From: Actinomadura mexicana
Lineage (GTDB): Bacteria > Actinomycetota > Actinomycetes > Streptosporangiales > Streptosporangiaceae
Assembly (NCBI RefSeq): GCF_900188105.1
Contig: NZ_FZNP01000003.1
Coordinates: 558,001-622,000, forward strand
Direction: 5' to 3'
DNA: 64,000 nucleotides
Part shown: piece by piece, positions 23,815 to 31,706 of the stretch
Layout: every line of letters starts with the position of its first letter
Numbering within the stretch: the stretch's first letter is position 1
Position numbers and translations under genes: made by a program
Notes under the pieces: generated by a model
What the model was told of the DNA's origin: nothing
The model's database searches: none
Seen by the model: the letters and a program-made list of their open reading frames with translations, nothing else

Positions 23815-25035
23815 TCATCGGGCCGGGACGAGGCACAGGGTGATCGGGCCCTTCCCCTTGCGCTCGGGCAGCACGAGGACCTTGTTGCTGCTGGCACAGG
23901 CCGTCTCCCACTCGTAACGGTAGGTGACGAGGTAACCGTTCGCCCCCGGTGGCGTCGAGCAGGGATGCGTTCGCCATCCGCCGAGCCCGTCGAGGTCCAG
24001 ACCGTTCGGGTGGACGCACTCATCGGGCTTGGCGTCGTACGCGGTGCCGCCGTAGGCCCGGATGTAGCCGATCCCCAGAAGCAGCGGGATCGCGAGTACC
24101 GAAGCAACGGTCAGGGCCACCACGCGTCGACGGCTCCTGACGAAGACGAGCCACCACCGTTTCCCGGGCTCGTCGCGGTCCGGCCGCCGGGTCGCGGTCA
24201 CCTCCCGCCGAGGAGCCGGCGCCGGGCCGATCAGCTCCAGGGCCTCGGCGGCGGTGGGACGCGTCCCGGGGTCCTTGTCGAGCAGCCGGACGATCAACCG
24301 CGCGAGGCCCCCGGCGTGCCTCGGCGGCGGCGGCTCGTCCCGCAGCAGCGCCGTGACCGTCTCGGCCGGGGTGTCGCGGTGGAACGGCGACACGCCCTCC
24401 ACGCACCGGTAGAGGGTCACGCCGAGGGAGAACAGGTCACCGGCCGTGCCGTTGTTCCTGCCGCGCAACCGCTCGGGCGCGAGGTAGGCCATCGAGCCGA
24501 TGAGCGCGCCGGACGCCGTCATCGCCGTGTCCGTCTGGTGCACCGCGATGCCGAAGTCGGTGAGCAGGACCTCCCCGCTTCGGGCCAGCATCACGTTCGC
24601 CGGCTTGACGTCGCGGTGCACGACCCCGGCCCTGTGCGCCGCGTCCAGCGCTTCGAGCAGCGCCGCCGCGATCCCGGCGGCCTCGCCGGCGGGGACGCGC
24701 CGGTCCTTCTCGAGCCGGTCTTCGAGGGAGTGCCCGTCGATGAGGCGCATGACGATCCACGGCACGCCGCCCTCGATCACCACGTCGTGGACCGGGACGA
24801 TGCCGGGATGGTCGCGCAGCCGGGCGGCGTTGCGCGCCTCCCGCTTCGCCCGGGTCAGGAACTCCTCGCGCTCCTCCTCGGACGCGGTCGGCTGCAGCCG
24901 TACCTCCTTGACGGCGACGTCCACGCCGAGCGTCTCGTCATGAGCCCGCCACACCCGTCCGAACCCACCCGAACCCAGTACCTCCACGAGCCGGTAACGC
25001 CCGCCGATCCGCTCCAGGTGCGCCTCCTGGGCCAC
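23815..25035 (-). CDS. Membrane serine/threonine protein kinase (PknB-like)
   Basis: A 406-residue Hanks-type kinase. The Gly loop is VLGSGGFGRVWRAHD, the Lys is in VDVAVKEVRL, the catalytic loop is VVHRDVKPANVML, DFG is LLTDFGIAV, and APE is MAYLAPERLRG. The kinase domain ends near residue 265. A juxtamembrane stretch, one membrane helix (about 300-322) and an ~80-residue extracytoplasmic domain with four cysteines follow. That sensor domain lacks PASTA repeats, so it is not a classical PknB. Probably monocistronic; the targets are unknown. Confidence 0.92.
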   Translation of the reverse strand: MAQEAHLERIGGRYRLVEVLGSGGFGRVWRAHDETLGVDVAVKEVRLQPTASEEEREEFLTRAKREARNAARLRDHPGIVPVHDVVIEGGVPWIVMRLIDGHSLEDRLEKDRRVPAGEAAGIAAALLEALDAAHRAGVVHRDVKPANVMLARSGEVLLTDFGIAVHQTDTAMTASGALIGSMAYLAPERLRGRNNGTAGDLFSLGVTLYRCVEGVSPFHRDTPAETVTALLRDEPPPPRHAGGLARLIVRLLDKDPGTRPTAAEALELIGPAPAPRREVTATRRPDRDEPGKRWWLVFVRSRRRVVALTVASVLAIPLLLGIGYIRAYGGTAYDAKPDECVHPNGLDLDGLGGWRTHPCSTPPGANGYLVTYRYEWETACASSNKVLVLPERKGKGPITLCLVPAR

Positions 25036-25074
25036 GCGCCCCTCCGCTATTCGACACCGTCTCGAAGAAGCAGA

Positions 25075-26109
25075 CTATCCCCCACAAGATCGCCCGGCGG
25101 CGGTTCGGCCAGGAGGTTCGGGGGCGGCGACCCCCAGTGCCGCCGCCAGTTCCAGAGCGCGGCGCGGGGTGGTGCACCGCTTGGCCAGGACGCCCGGGTC
25201 GAGCCGTCCGCCACGGGCCTGGAACAGCACGGGCGCGGCCGGATGCCTTCGCATCTCGTCCGTGGTCAGCACCCCCGCGACCCGGTGCGCCGCGTCGACC
25301 AGAGTGGGGATCGAAGCCCGCACATCCCCGGCCCACTCCTCGACCGCCCGAAGCCATTCCTGCGAAGCCGCGTCGGACGTGCCGGAGAACCGCGCGACCT
25401 TCTCGCCCAACTCCGACCAGGTGAAGTCGCCCCACGCCTTCTCCCTCAGCACCGGCAACTGCCATCGGCGCTTGGCGACCGACCAATGGTCGGCGTGCGC
25501 CTCCACCGAGTGGACCGTGAAGCCGGGGATGCACAGCGCGGTGAGGTTCCAGCCGTGGCAGGCGCCGGTGTCGAGCCCGAAGACCCTGCCGTCCCGGATC
25601 AACGGCTCCCGCCCGGTGACGTGGTGACCGAACACGACCGGCTTGCCGTCGGTGTAGCGGTCGTGCCAGTGGCCGTCCGGGAACAGCGCCGCCAGCCCCC
25701 GTTCCCCGCTGGTGGAGCCGCAGAGGACTTCCTCCCTCTGGTCGGCGAGCGGAACGCCGGGGATCAGCGCGGCATGGACGACCCGCACATGCTCGTCCTC
25801 GAAGAAGTACGGAAGCGTCCGCATCCAGTCGACCGCTCCCGCGTACGCGTCCCCCATCTGCAGCCGCGTGATCTCCTGCGCATAGGAGAAGACCCCGCGC
25901 ACGTGCTTGCGCTCGTGGTTGCCCATGACCACGACCGAGTTCGGACGCTCGCGGAAGAACCCGACGACCTCACCGGGCGCGGGCCCCCGGTCGACCAGAT
26001 CGCCCACACTGACCAGGAGGTCGTCCGGCTGAAGCTCGACCTTCTCCAGCAGCTCGACCAGCTCGTCGAAGCAGCCGTGAATGTCACCCACGATGACGGT
26101 ACGTCCCAC
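25075..26109 (-). CDS. PPP-type metallophosphoesterase (ApaH/PrpE-like)
   Basis: A 344-residue calcineurin-like phosphatase. The signature motifs are GDIHGCFDELVELL, GDLVDRGPAPGEVV and MGNHERKHV, with the later VVFGHHVTG and LDTGACHGWNLTAL. These resemble bacterial PPP phosphatases and diadenosine tetraphosphatases (ApaH, PrpE). The C-terminal ~100 residues are less conserved. It lies directly downstream of the VOC protein gene on the same strand (45 bp) and upstream of the kinase. Acting as a Ser/Thr phosphatase against that kinase is only a possibility from proximity. Confidence 0.85.
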   Translation of the reverse strand: MGRTVIVGDIHGCFDELVELLEKVELQPDDLLVSVGDLVDRGPAPGEVVGFFRERPNSVVVMGNHERKHVRGVFSYAQEITRLQMGDAYAGAVDWMRTLPYFFEDEHVRVVHAALIPGVPLADQREEVLCGSTSGERGLAALFPDGHWHDRYTDGKPVVFGHHVTGREPLIRDGRVFGLDTGACHGWNLTALCIPGFTVHSVEAHADHWSVAKRRWQLPVLREKAWGDFTWSELGEKVARFSGTSDAASQEWLRAVEEWAGDVRASIPTLVDAAHRVAGVLTTDEMRRHPAAPVLFQARGGRLDPGVLAKRCTTPRRALELAAALGVAAPEPPGRTAAGRSCGG

Positions 26110-26154
26110 TCGCGGCAGCCTAGGCAGGCGCGCATTTCACCTGCAAAGCAATAT

Positions 26155-26526
26155 CTAGCCCTGCGCCACGAGCTGCTGGACGCTCCAGCCGTTGCCGTCC
26201 GGGTCCTGGAAGTAGACGAACCGGCCCCAGGGGAACTCCTGCACCTCGCTGACCTCGACCCCCCGCCCCGCGAGCTCCGCCCGGGCGGCATCGGCGTCCG
26301 ACACGACCAGTTGGAGCCCCTGGGCGGAGCCGGGCGCCGTGTCGACGAGCCCCTCGCCGATGGCGATCGAGCACGCCGACCCGGACGGCGTCAGCTGCAC
26401 GAACCGGATCTCCTCGCTCACCCGATGATCATGGTCCAGAACGAACCCGGCCTTCTCGGTATAGAACGCCAACGCGCGGTCCACGTCCGAAACGGGCACC
26501 GCGACCAACTCCAGCTTGAAGTCCAT
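26155..26526 (-). CDS. VOC-family (glyoxalase/bleomycin resistance fold) protein
   Basis: A 123-residue vicinal-oxygen-chelate protein with paired beta-alpha-beta-beta-beta modules. Landmarks are VAVPVSDVDRALAFYTEKAG in the N-terminal half and FVYFQDPDGNGWSVQQL in the C-terminal half, including the usual metal-ligand region. Members are dioxygenases, lyases or binding proteins; no substrate can be read off. Probably co-transcribed with the phosphatase gene. Confidence 0.85.
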   Translation of the reverse strand: MDFKLELVAVPVSDVDRALAFYTEKAGFVLDHDHRVSEEIRFVQLTPSGSACSIAIGEGLVDTAPGSAQGLQLVVSDADAARAELAGRGVEVSEVQEFPWGRFVYFQDPDGNGWSVQQLVAQG

Positions 26527-26716
26527 GCCGCCTCAGTACCACCGCAGGCCCGTTCCTCACCACTGGGCGATCGACCCTTTCAGGCCGGACCCACGCGCCG
26601 GCCGTAGAGGTGGGCGGTCTGGTGAGGCTCCGCCAGGCATCGGCGGGGGGTACCGACCCCTTCGGCTCCTCCGGCAGCGGATCGGCGAGTGGAGGGGGCG
26701 GCGTGACCCGGTCCGG

Positions 26717-27358
26717 CTACGGGGTCCAGATCATCGTCTGCTGGTGCATCCGCCGGCCGCCGTACCTGAAGCCGGGGACGAGAGGAGTCGGGCCGTGCTC
26801 GACGAAACCCATGCGCTTAAAGAAGCGCACGGCCCGGGTGTTCTCGACCAGGGTCTGCAGGTGGCATCCGGGCGAGCCGGTCTCTCTGAGCCGGTCGAGC
26901 CAACGGTCCATCAGCGCGTCGGCGGCGCCCGTGCCCCGTGCCTCCGGCGCCAGGTTGATGTGCAGGTGCGCCGGCCGCCGGGCGTCGCGGAAGTCGCGCG
27001 CGGTGGGCTCCCGCCGGAGCACGACCGACGCCGCGTCAAGTGCCGCGCGCGCGAAGAAGCGGGCATTCCTGGGTTGGAGGACCAGCCGGTACTTCCGGAT
27101 GGCCCGACCGACGCGCTCGCTCTCACTGGGGAACTTCGCACTGTCGAGGCATCCCGTCAGGTAACCGACCAGGGCTCCGTCGTGCACGGCGACGAAGAGC
27201 GAGTCCGGTGCCAGGTCCATGTACGGGTTCAGGTAGATGGCCGCCTGGGAGTCCTCGTGGCCCCACAGGGCGGCGCTCGGGGACGCTTCGCCCGCGCGCC
27301 GGAACAGCCCGCGCAGTTCCGCGCGGTCGGTCTCCGCATAGGAGCGCACCTTGATCAT
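26717..27358 (-). CDS. GNAT-family N-acetyltransferase
   Basis: A 213-residue acetyltransferase. The N-terminal strand is IKVRSYAETDRAELRGLFRR. The acetyl-CoA binding region is HLHINLAPEARGTGAADALM (motif A, R-G-T-G-A), followed by TLVENTRAVRFFKRMGFVEHG. The substrate is unknown. ATG 27358 is preferred over GTG 27364 because GGGGTG lies in front of it. A gap of about 190 bp separates it from the VOC gene. Confidence 0.85.
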   Translation of the reverse strand: MIKVRSYAETDRAELRGLFRRAGEASPSAALWGHEDSQAAIYLNPYMDLAPDSLFVAVHDGALVGYLTGCLDSAKFPSESERVGRAIRKYRLVLQPRNARFFARAALDAASVVLRREPTARDFRDARRPAHLHINLAPEARGTGAADALMDRWLDRLRETGSPGCHLQTLVENTRAVRFFKRMGFVEHGPTPLVPGFRYGGRRMHQQTMIWTP

Positions 27359-27459
27359 GATCACCCCGTTCCGGTGTCTGGCGGCCTGCTTCCGGCCCCG
27401 AGCCGTGTCGGCGGCCGATCGGGCGGCCTGCTGGTCGTCTCGGGCTACGCCCGCACGGG

Positions 27460-27798
27460 TCAGGTGCTCGCGCAGGCGATGCAGGTGCGGGCGGCGGGCC
27501 GCGCGGCCAGGCGCTCCGCCCCGACCGGGCCGCCGCAGCGTTCGCAGGCGCCGTAGGTGCCGTCGCGGAGCCGGCCCAGTGCGCCGTCGATGTCGGCCAG
27601 ATGCGTGCGGGCCCGGCTCAAGGACGCGTCGATCCGGGCGCGTTCGTAAGCGATGGTGGCGCCCTCCGGGTCGTGCTCGTCGTCCACCCCCGTCTGCGCC
27701 GACGCCTCGACGACCCCCTCCCAGTCCCCGGTCAGCGACGCCATGAGCTTCAGCGTGCCGACGCGATCCGCGATCAACCGTTCCTCCGCCGTGGTCAC
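27460..27798 (-). CDS. DksA/TraR zinc-finger protein
   Basis: A 112-residue protein. The N-terminal coiled-coil-like helices (AEERLIADRVGTLKLMASLT, then YERARIDASLSRARTHLADI) lead into a C-terminal C4 zinc finger, YGACERCGGPVGAERL...ARTCIAC. This is the DksA/TraR arrangement, which binds the RNA polymerase secondary channel in characterised members. GTG 27798 was chosen with AGGTGA just upstream; the longer frame to 27942 overlaps a hairpin and adds residues unlike the family. Confidence 0.85.
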   Translation of the reverse strand: MTTAEERLIADRVGTLKLMASLTGDWEGVVEASAQTGVDDEHDPEGATIAYERARIDASLSRARTHLADIDGALGRLRDGTYGACERCGGPVGAERLAARPAARTCIACAST

Positions 27799-27909
27799 TT
27801 CACCTACAACGCTCCCCGCGTGGCACCCGATTCCGCAGCGTCGCCCACACCGCAGGCAGACGCCGTGACCGGCCGACGGACGCGGCGGAGTCCACCAGCC
27901 CGTAGGGGC

Positions 27910-27939
27910 GTGGGGGCCGACCGCAGGCCGGACCCCCAC
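27910..27939 (-). terminator. Hairpin after the ABC-F gene
   Basis: A seven-bp outer stem (GTGGGGG with CCCCCAC) and further inner pairing (CCG with CGG), 9 bases past the minus-strand stop at 27948. It fits a terminator separating the ABC-F gene from the DksA-like gene. Confidence 0.6.
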
Positions 27940-27947
27940 CATCTTCG

Positions 27948-29585
27948 TCAGTCTTCCGGGCGTCCGATTTCGAGACGTGGCCAGTCGGCGAGGTCTCTCA
28001 GCAGTTGCCGGTCGTGGGTGGCGACGACGACGGTGGCGCCGGTGTCGCGGATCGCGTCGGTCAGCTCGTCGACCAGCGCCGACGACAGGTGGTTGGTCGG
28101 CTCGTCGAGCAGGATCAGGCCGGGTCGCCCGGCCAGCGCGAGGGCCAGGTCGAGGCGCCGCCGCTGGCCCTGCGACATCCGCGCGGTCGGCGTGCGCATC
28201 GCAGCGGAGTCCAGGAGTCCGAGCGCTCCGAGCGGGACGATGTCGGCGTCGCGCAGCGCCGCGCGGGCCACCAGCCGCCCCGCGTGCCGGGTGTACACCT
28301 CGCGGGCGGTGAGTTCGGGGTCGTGCTCGGTGGTCTCCTGCGTGATCAGGGCGACCCGGGCGCCGTTCGCCCTCCAGAGGCGTCCGCTCGTGGGGTGCAG
28401 AGAACCGGCCAGCACCGCGAGCAGCGTGGATTTTCCGGCCCCGTTGGGTCCGGTGACGAGCAGCCGGTCGCCGCCGTCAAGGGTGAGGTCGATCGGGCCG
28501 GCCAGTCGCCCGTCGACGGTGACGCCATGGGCCCGCAGCTGCGGTGTCCGCGATCGGATGCGCAGGTCGGGCCATCGCAGGGTCGGCGGCGGCTCCGGCA
28601 CATCGATGCGGTGCGCCTGGAGTTGGTCCTGCCGCCGGTTCAGGGCCTGCACGACGCCCGGCGCGCGGGACTGGCGCTGGTGCTTGCCGGTGCCCTTGTC
28701 CGGACGCCAGCCGGTGGACAGCCGGTCGCGGGCCTTGGACACCGCGTCCTGCAGCCGCCGGTGCTCGGCCTGCTGCTGCTCGTAGTCCTGTTCCCAGTGT
28801 TCCCGCTCGCTGCGCCGTGCGTCCTGCCAGGCGTCATATCCGCCCGCGTACAGCCGCGGCCTGCCGTCGCGGCTGGGGTCGAGGTCGAGGAACCGGTCGG
28901 CGACGTCGCGCAGCAGCGCGCGGTCGTGGCTGACGACGGCGAGGCCGCCGTCGTGCTCGCGGAGCCGGCGGGTCAGGAAGTCCAGCCCGCCCGCGTCGAG
29001 GTGGTTGGTCGGCTCGTCCAGCAGCAGGACGTCGTGCCGGGCGGCGAGCAGGCACGCGAGCCGCACCCGGTACCGCTGTCCGACCGACAGCGTCGCCAAC
29101 CGGCGGTCGCGGTCCGTGCACGCGCCGAGGGCGTCGAGGGCGACGTCGAGACGGCGTTCGGCGTCCCATGCGTCGAGCCGGGTGGCGGCCTCCAGCGCCG
29201 CGGCGTAGCGGTCGTCGGCGGCCGGATCACCGGCGGTCAGGGCCGCGGTCGCCTCGTGCAGCGCGGCGAGGGCCGCAAGCGGGGCGGCCAGCGCCGCGGA
29301 CGTCAGGGTGCCGACGGTCTCACCGTCGCGCGCCGCCAGCTCCTGGCGAACCAGGCCGATCGTGCCGGCGCGTTGCACGGTGCCCTCATCGGGCGTGATC
29401 AGACCGGCGAGGACGTGCAGCAGCGTCGTCTTACCGCGGCCGTTCTCGCCGACGACGGCGATACGGGACCGGGCCGAGACGGTCACCGACACGTCGTGCA
29501 GGACCCGCCGCGACCCGCGGGTGACCGCGACGTCCTGGGCGCGGATGTGCGCGCTGCCGCCCGCCGGGACGGCCAGGGACATGCT
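27948..29585 (-). CDS. ABC-F family ATP-binding protein
   Basis: A 545-residue soluble protein with two ABC ATPase domains. Walker A motifs are [16 protein letters not shown] and [16 protein letters not shown], signatures [12 protein letters not shown] and [12 protein letters not shown], and Walker B/H-loop regions [14 protein letters not shown] and [15 protein letters not shown] charged, helical interdomain linker of about 80 residues and no membrane segment mark it as ABC-F. ABC-F proteins bind the ribosomal E site; many protect against macrolides, lincosamides or pleuromutilins, others are housekeeping. Met 29585 is preferred; TTG 29630 has no ribosome-binding site. Resistance is possible but not shown. 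Confidence 0.9.
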   Translation of the reverse strand, partial: SMSLAVPAGGSAHIRAQDVAVTRGSRRVLHDVSVTVSARSRIAVVGENGRGKTTLLHVLAGLITPDEGTVQRAGTIGLVRQELAARDGETVGTLTSAALAAPLAALAALHEATAALTAGDPAADDRYAAALEAATRLDAWDAERRLDVALDALGACTDRDRRLATLSVGQRYRVRLACLLAARHDVLLLDEPTNHLDAGGLDFLTRRLREHDGGLAVVSHDRALLRDVADRFLDLDPSRDGRPRLYAGGYDAWQDARRSEREHWEQDYEQQQAEHRRLQDAVSKARDRLSTGWRPDKGTGKHQRQSRAPGVVQALNRRQDQLQAHRIDVPEPPPTLRWPDLRIRSRTPQLRAHGVTVDGRLAGPIDLTLDGGDRLLVTGPNGAGKSTLLAVLAGSLHPTSGRLWRANGARVALITQETTEHDPELTAREVYTRHAGRLVARAALRDADIVPLGALGLLDSAAMRTPTARMSQGQRRRLDLALALAGRPGLILLDEPTNHLSSALVDELTDAIRDTGATVVVATHDRQLLRDLADWPRLEIGRPED

Positions 29586-29876
29586 CTCGGGAAAAGGGGT
29601 GAGGCTCAAAAGGTGCTCCGCAGCTCGCAATGGAGCCGGGCAGAATCACAAGACCGCCCGGCAGGACCGGGACGGCGAACGCGGATTCAGAGAAGGGAGA
29701 AGGCGCCGCCGTCAGCGGGCGCTGCGAACCTTCTGCGACCAGATACCTCGTGCCATGCCGCCCAAGCTACCCGCCCACGCCCCGCGGCTTCCACCGAATA
29801 AGCACCGCTGCGAGGGAATCGGCGCCGTGCAGCCACACAATGCGGGACGTAGACGGGCCCGGTCGGTCTCTCGTCG
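29586..29876. other. Intergenic region between the ABC-F gene and the OLD nuclease gene
   Basis: About 290 bp, all upstream of the minus-strand ABC-F start and downstream of the OLD-nuclease stop. No convincing gene was found on either strand. It should hold the ABC-F promoter and leader; I could not identify a leader peptide or an attenuator with confidence. Confidence 0.4.
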
Positions 29877-31679
29877 TCACCTTCTGCAGCCGCACTCCTG
29901 CCGAGGGAAGGCGGCGACAGCAGCGGTCAGATCCAGCGCCGGACGCGGCAACTGCTGCTCGATCAGGGCGCCCGCGAACTCGGGGGCGGACCGGTGGGGC
30001 GTCATGTCCACGCCGTCGAACAGGTCCGCCAGCAAGCTGAGCAGCGCGCCGACCCGGCCCGGGATCGGTGAGTCGCTTCCGGAGAAGGCGACTGCGAGAG
30101 AAGAGCCGATGTTGGCGGCCTTCCATGAGCCGTCTCGTTCTTCGGTGATGCCGAGCCAATGCTCGATCGTGCCCGTGAGGCGGAGCGCGCCGGCGAACGC
30201 CGAACCCGTCTCGCGCGTGCATTCGGCCAGCGCGGCGAGAGCCGCATCGTCCTGGCAGCGCCTCTGCCTGAGCTTGTTGGCGTCATCGGTCGGCATGGCG
30301 GCGTCCTCGTCCCACAGCACGACATGGGGGATGCCGAACAGCGAGAGCGTGCTCGACGCCCGGTGCAGTTCGAACTTCCCGAACGCGTCCAGTACGCCGA
30401 CGTTGGGGCCGAGCCCCGTGAGACGGCCTTGTCTGGCGAGCCAGTCGAAGAACAGCACGTCGCTGGGCCCCTCGACCACGATCACCCGGTCGGCGAAGAA
30501 GGCGGCCGCGCGCCGGGCGTCCAGGTCGTACAGGACGCGCTGCCGTTCTTCCTCCGGCGAGGTGAGCCGGGGCCGCCTGAAACAGGAGCGCGAACCCAGT
30601 GCGTAGGCCGAGCGCGTGTGGATCCGTGCAAGGGCGGCCTCCACCTTCACGGGCGTGGGGGAGACGGCATCGATCTGATGCACCGGGCGCTGCACCCGGA
30701 CGATCCCTTCCGGCGAGGCCTCCGCCGCCGCCAGCATCGTCGGGTCGTGCGTCGAGATCGTCACCGCGGCGTCGCCGGACCCGACCAGTTCGCGCAGGTC
30801 GTGCGCGAGCCGGGTCACCTGCGCCGGATGCAGGAAGGATTCAGGCTCCTCGAAGAGGATCCACCGGAACGCGTTCTTCTCGCCGGTCGAGCGGATCTTC
30901 GCGGCCGCCTGGATCAGCGCGGCGATCAGGGCCCGCTGCACCCCGGACCCCTGGGTCTCCAGCGGGCGCGTGGTCCCGCCCTGCTGAACGTGCAGTTCGA
31001 TGAGGTGCCGCAGGATCAGCTCGTTGGTCAGCTCGCCGACGTCCACCTTGACCGACAACCCCCAAGGGGACAGGGCGTCGTCGAGGTCGCTCTCCAGCGT
31101 GGTGATGGGGCCCTGCGCCAGCGCGTCCCCCAGCGCGCTCAGTCCCCTTCGGGCACTCAGCAGTGCACCGTCGAAGAACCGGTCGGAGAACGCCAGGAGC
31201 AGGATGTCCCGTAAGGGCGAGGAGGGACCTGACGTAGAGGTCTGCTCGCTCATCTGCGCCAGGGTCGGCACGTAGACGCACTGGCCGAGCTTGTCCGCCG
31301 AGCTCCAGCCGGTCGGTTCGGGGTCACCCCCGCCTGGCGGCATCAGGTAGAACATCCCCGCCTTGCCACCCGCGCCGTCGGTGAGATAGCGGCGGATTTG
31401 CAGGACCTGCGCCTCCTCGGGCTCCTGGAAGATCTCCTTGGCCTCGTCCGCGCCGACCTCGAAGTCGATCTCGACCCAGGATTCGCCGTCGATCCCGTCG
31501 TCCCATGGACGATCACGGTCGCCGTCCCATTCCAGGGCGCCGTAGAAGAGCCGGACGGCGTCCAGGAGCGTGGTCTTCCCCGCGTTGTTCGGGCCGATGA
31601 GGGCGGTGAAGGCCCGGAGATGGATTTCCACGTCCACGGCACCACGAACGTTGTGCACGGCGACGCGTTGGGGGCGCAT
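29877..31679 (-). CDS. OLD-family ATP-dependent endonuclease (ATPase plus TOPRIM)
   Basis: A 600-residue overcoming-lysogenization-defect family protein. The ABC-type ATPase head has Walker A in ALIGPNNAGKTTLLDAVRLF (about residues 30-49) and Walker B in LFEEPESFLHPAQVTRLAHD, with TISTHDPTML. The TOPRIM nuclease follows: DRVIVVEGPSDVLFFDWLAR (catalytic Glu) and HVVLWDEDAAMP (Asp-x-Asp). This ATPase-TOPRIM order is that of GajA of the Gabija system. GGAGGAG precedes the ATG, and an SF1 helicase gene lies 27 bp upstream in the same operon, as in class 2 OLD systems. Expected role: DNA cleavage in anti-phage defence. Confidence 0.85.
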   Translation of the reverse strand: MRPQRVAVHNVRGAVDVEIHLRAFTALIGPNNAGKTTLLDAVRLFYGALEWDGDRDRPWDDGIDGESWVEIDFEVGADEAKEIFQEPEEAQVLQIRRYLTDGAGGKAGMFYLMPPGGGDPEPTGWSSADKLGQCVYVPTLAQMSEQTSTSGPSSPLRDILLLAFSDRFFDGALLSARRGLSALGDALAQGPITTLESDLDDALSPWGLSVKVDVGELTNELILRHLIELHVQQGGTTRPLETQGSGVQRALIAALIQAAAKIRSTGEKNAFRWILFEEPESFLHPAQVTRLAHDLRELVGSGDAAVTISTHDPTMLAAAEASPEGIVRVQRPVHQIDAVSPTPVKVEAALARIHTRSAYALGSRSCFRRPRLTSPEEERQRVLYDLDARRAAAFFADRVIVVEGPSDVLFFDWLARQGRLTGLGPNVGVLDAFGKFELHRASSTLSLFGIPHVVLWDEDAAMPTDDANKLRQRRCQDDAALAALAECTRETGSAFAGALRLTGTIEHWLGITEERDGSWKAANIGSSLAVAFSGSDSPIPGRVGALLSLLADLFDGVDMTPHRSAPEFAGALIEQQLPRPALDLTAAVAAFPRQECGCRR

Positions 31680-31706
31680 GGAAGGGGCTCCTCCAGATCG
31701 GCGTGG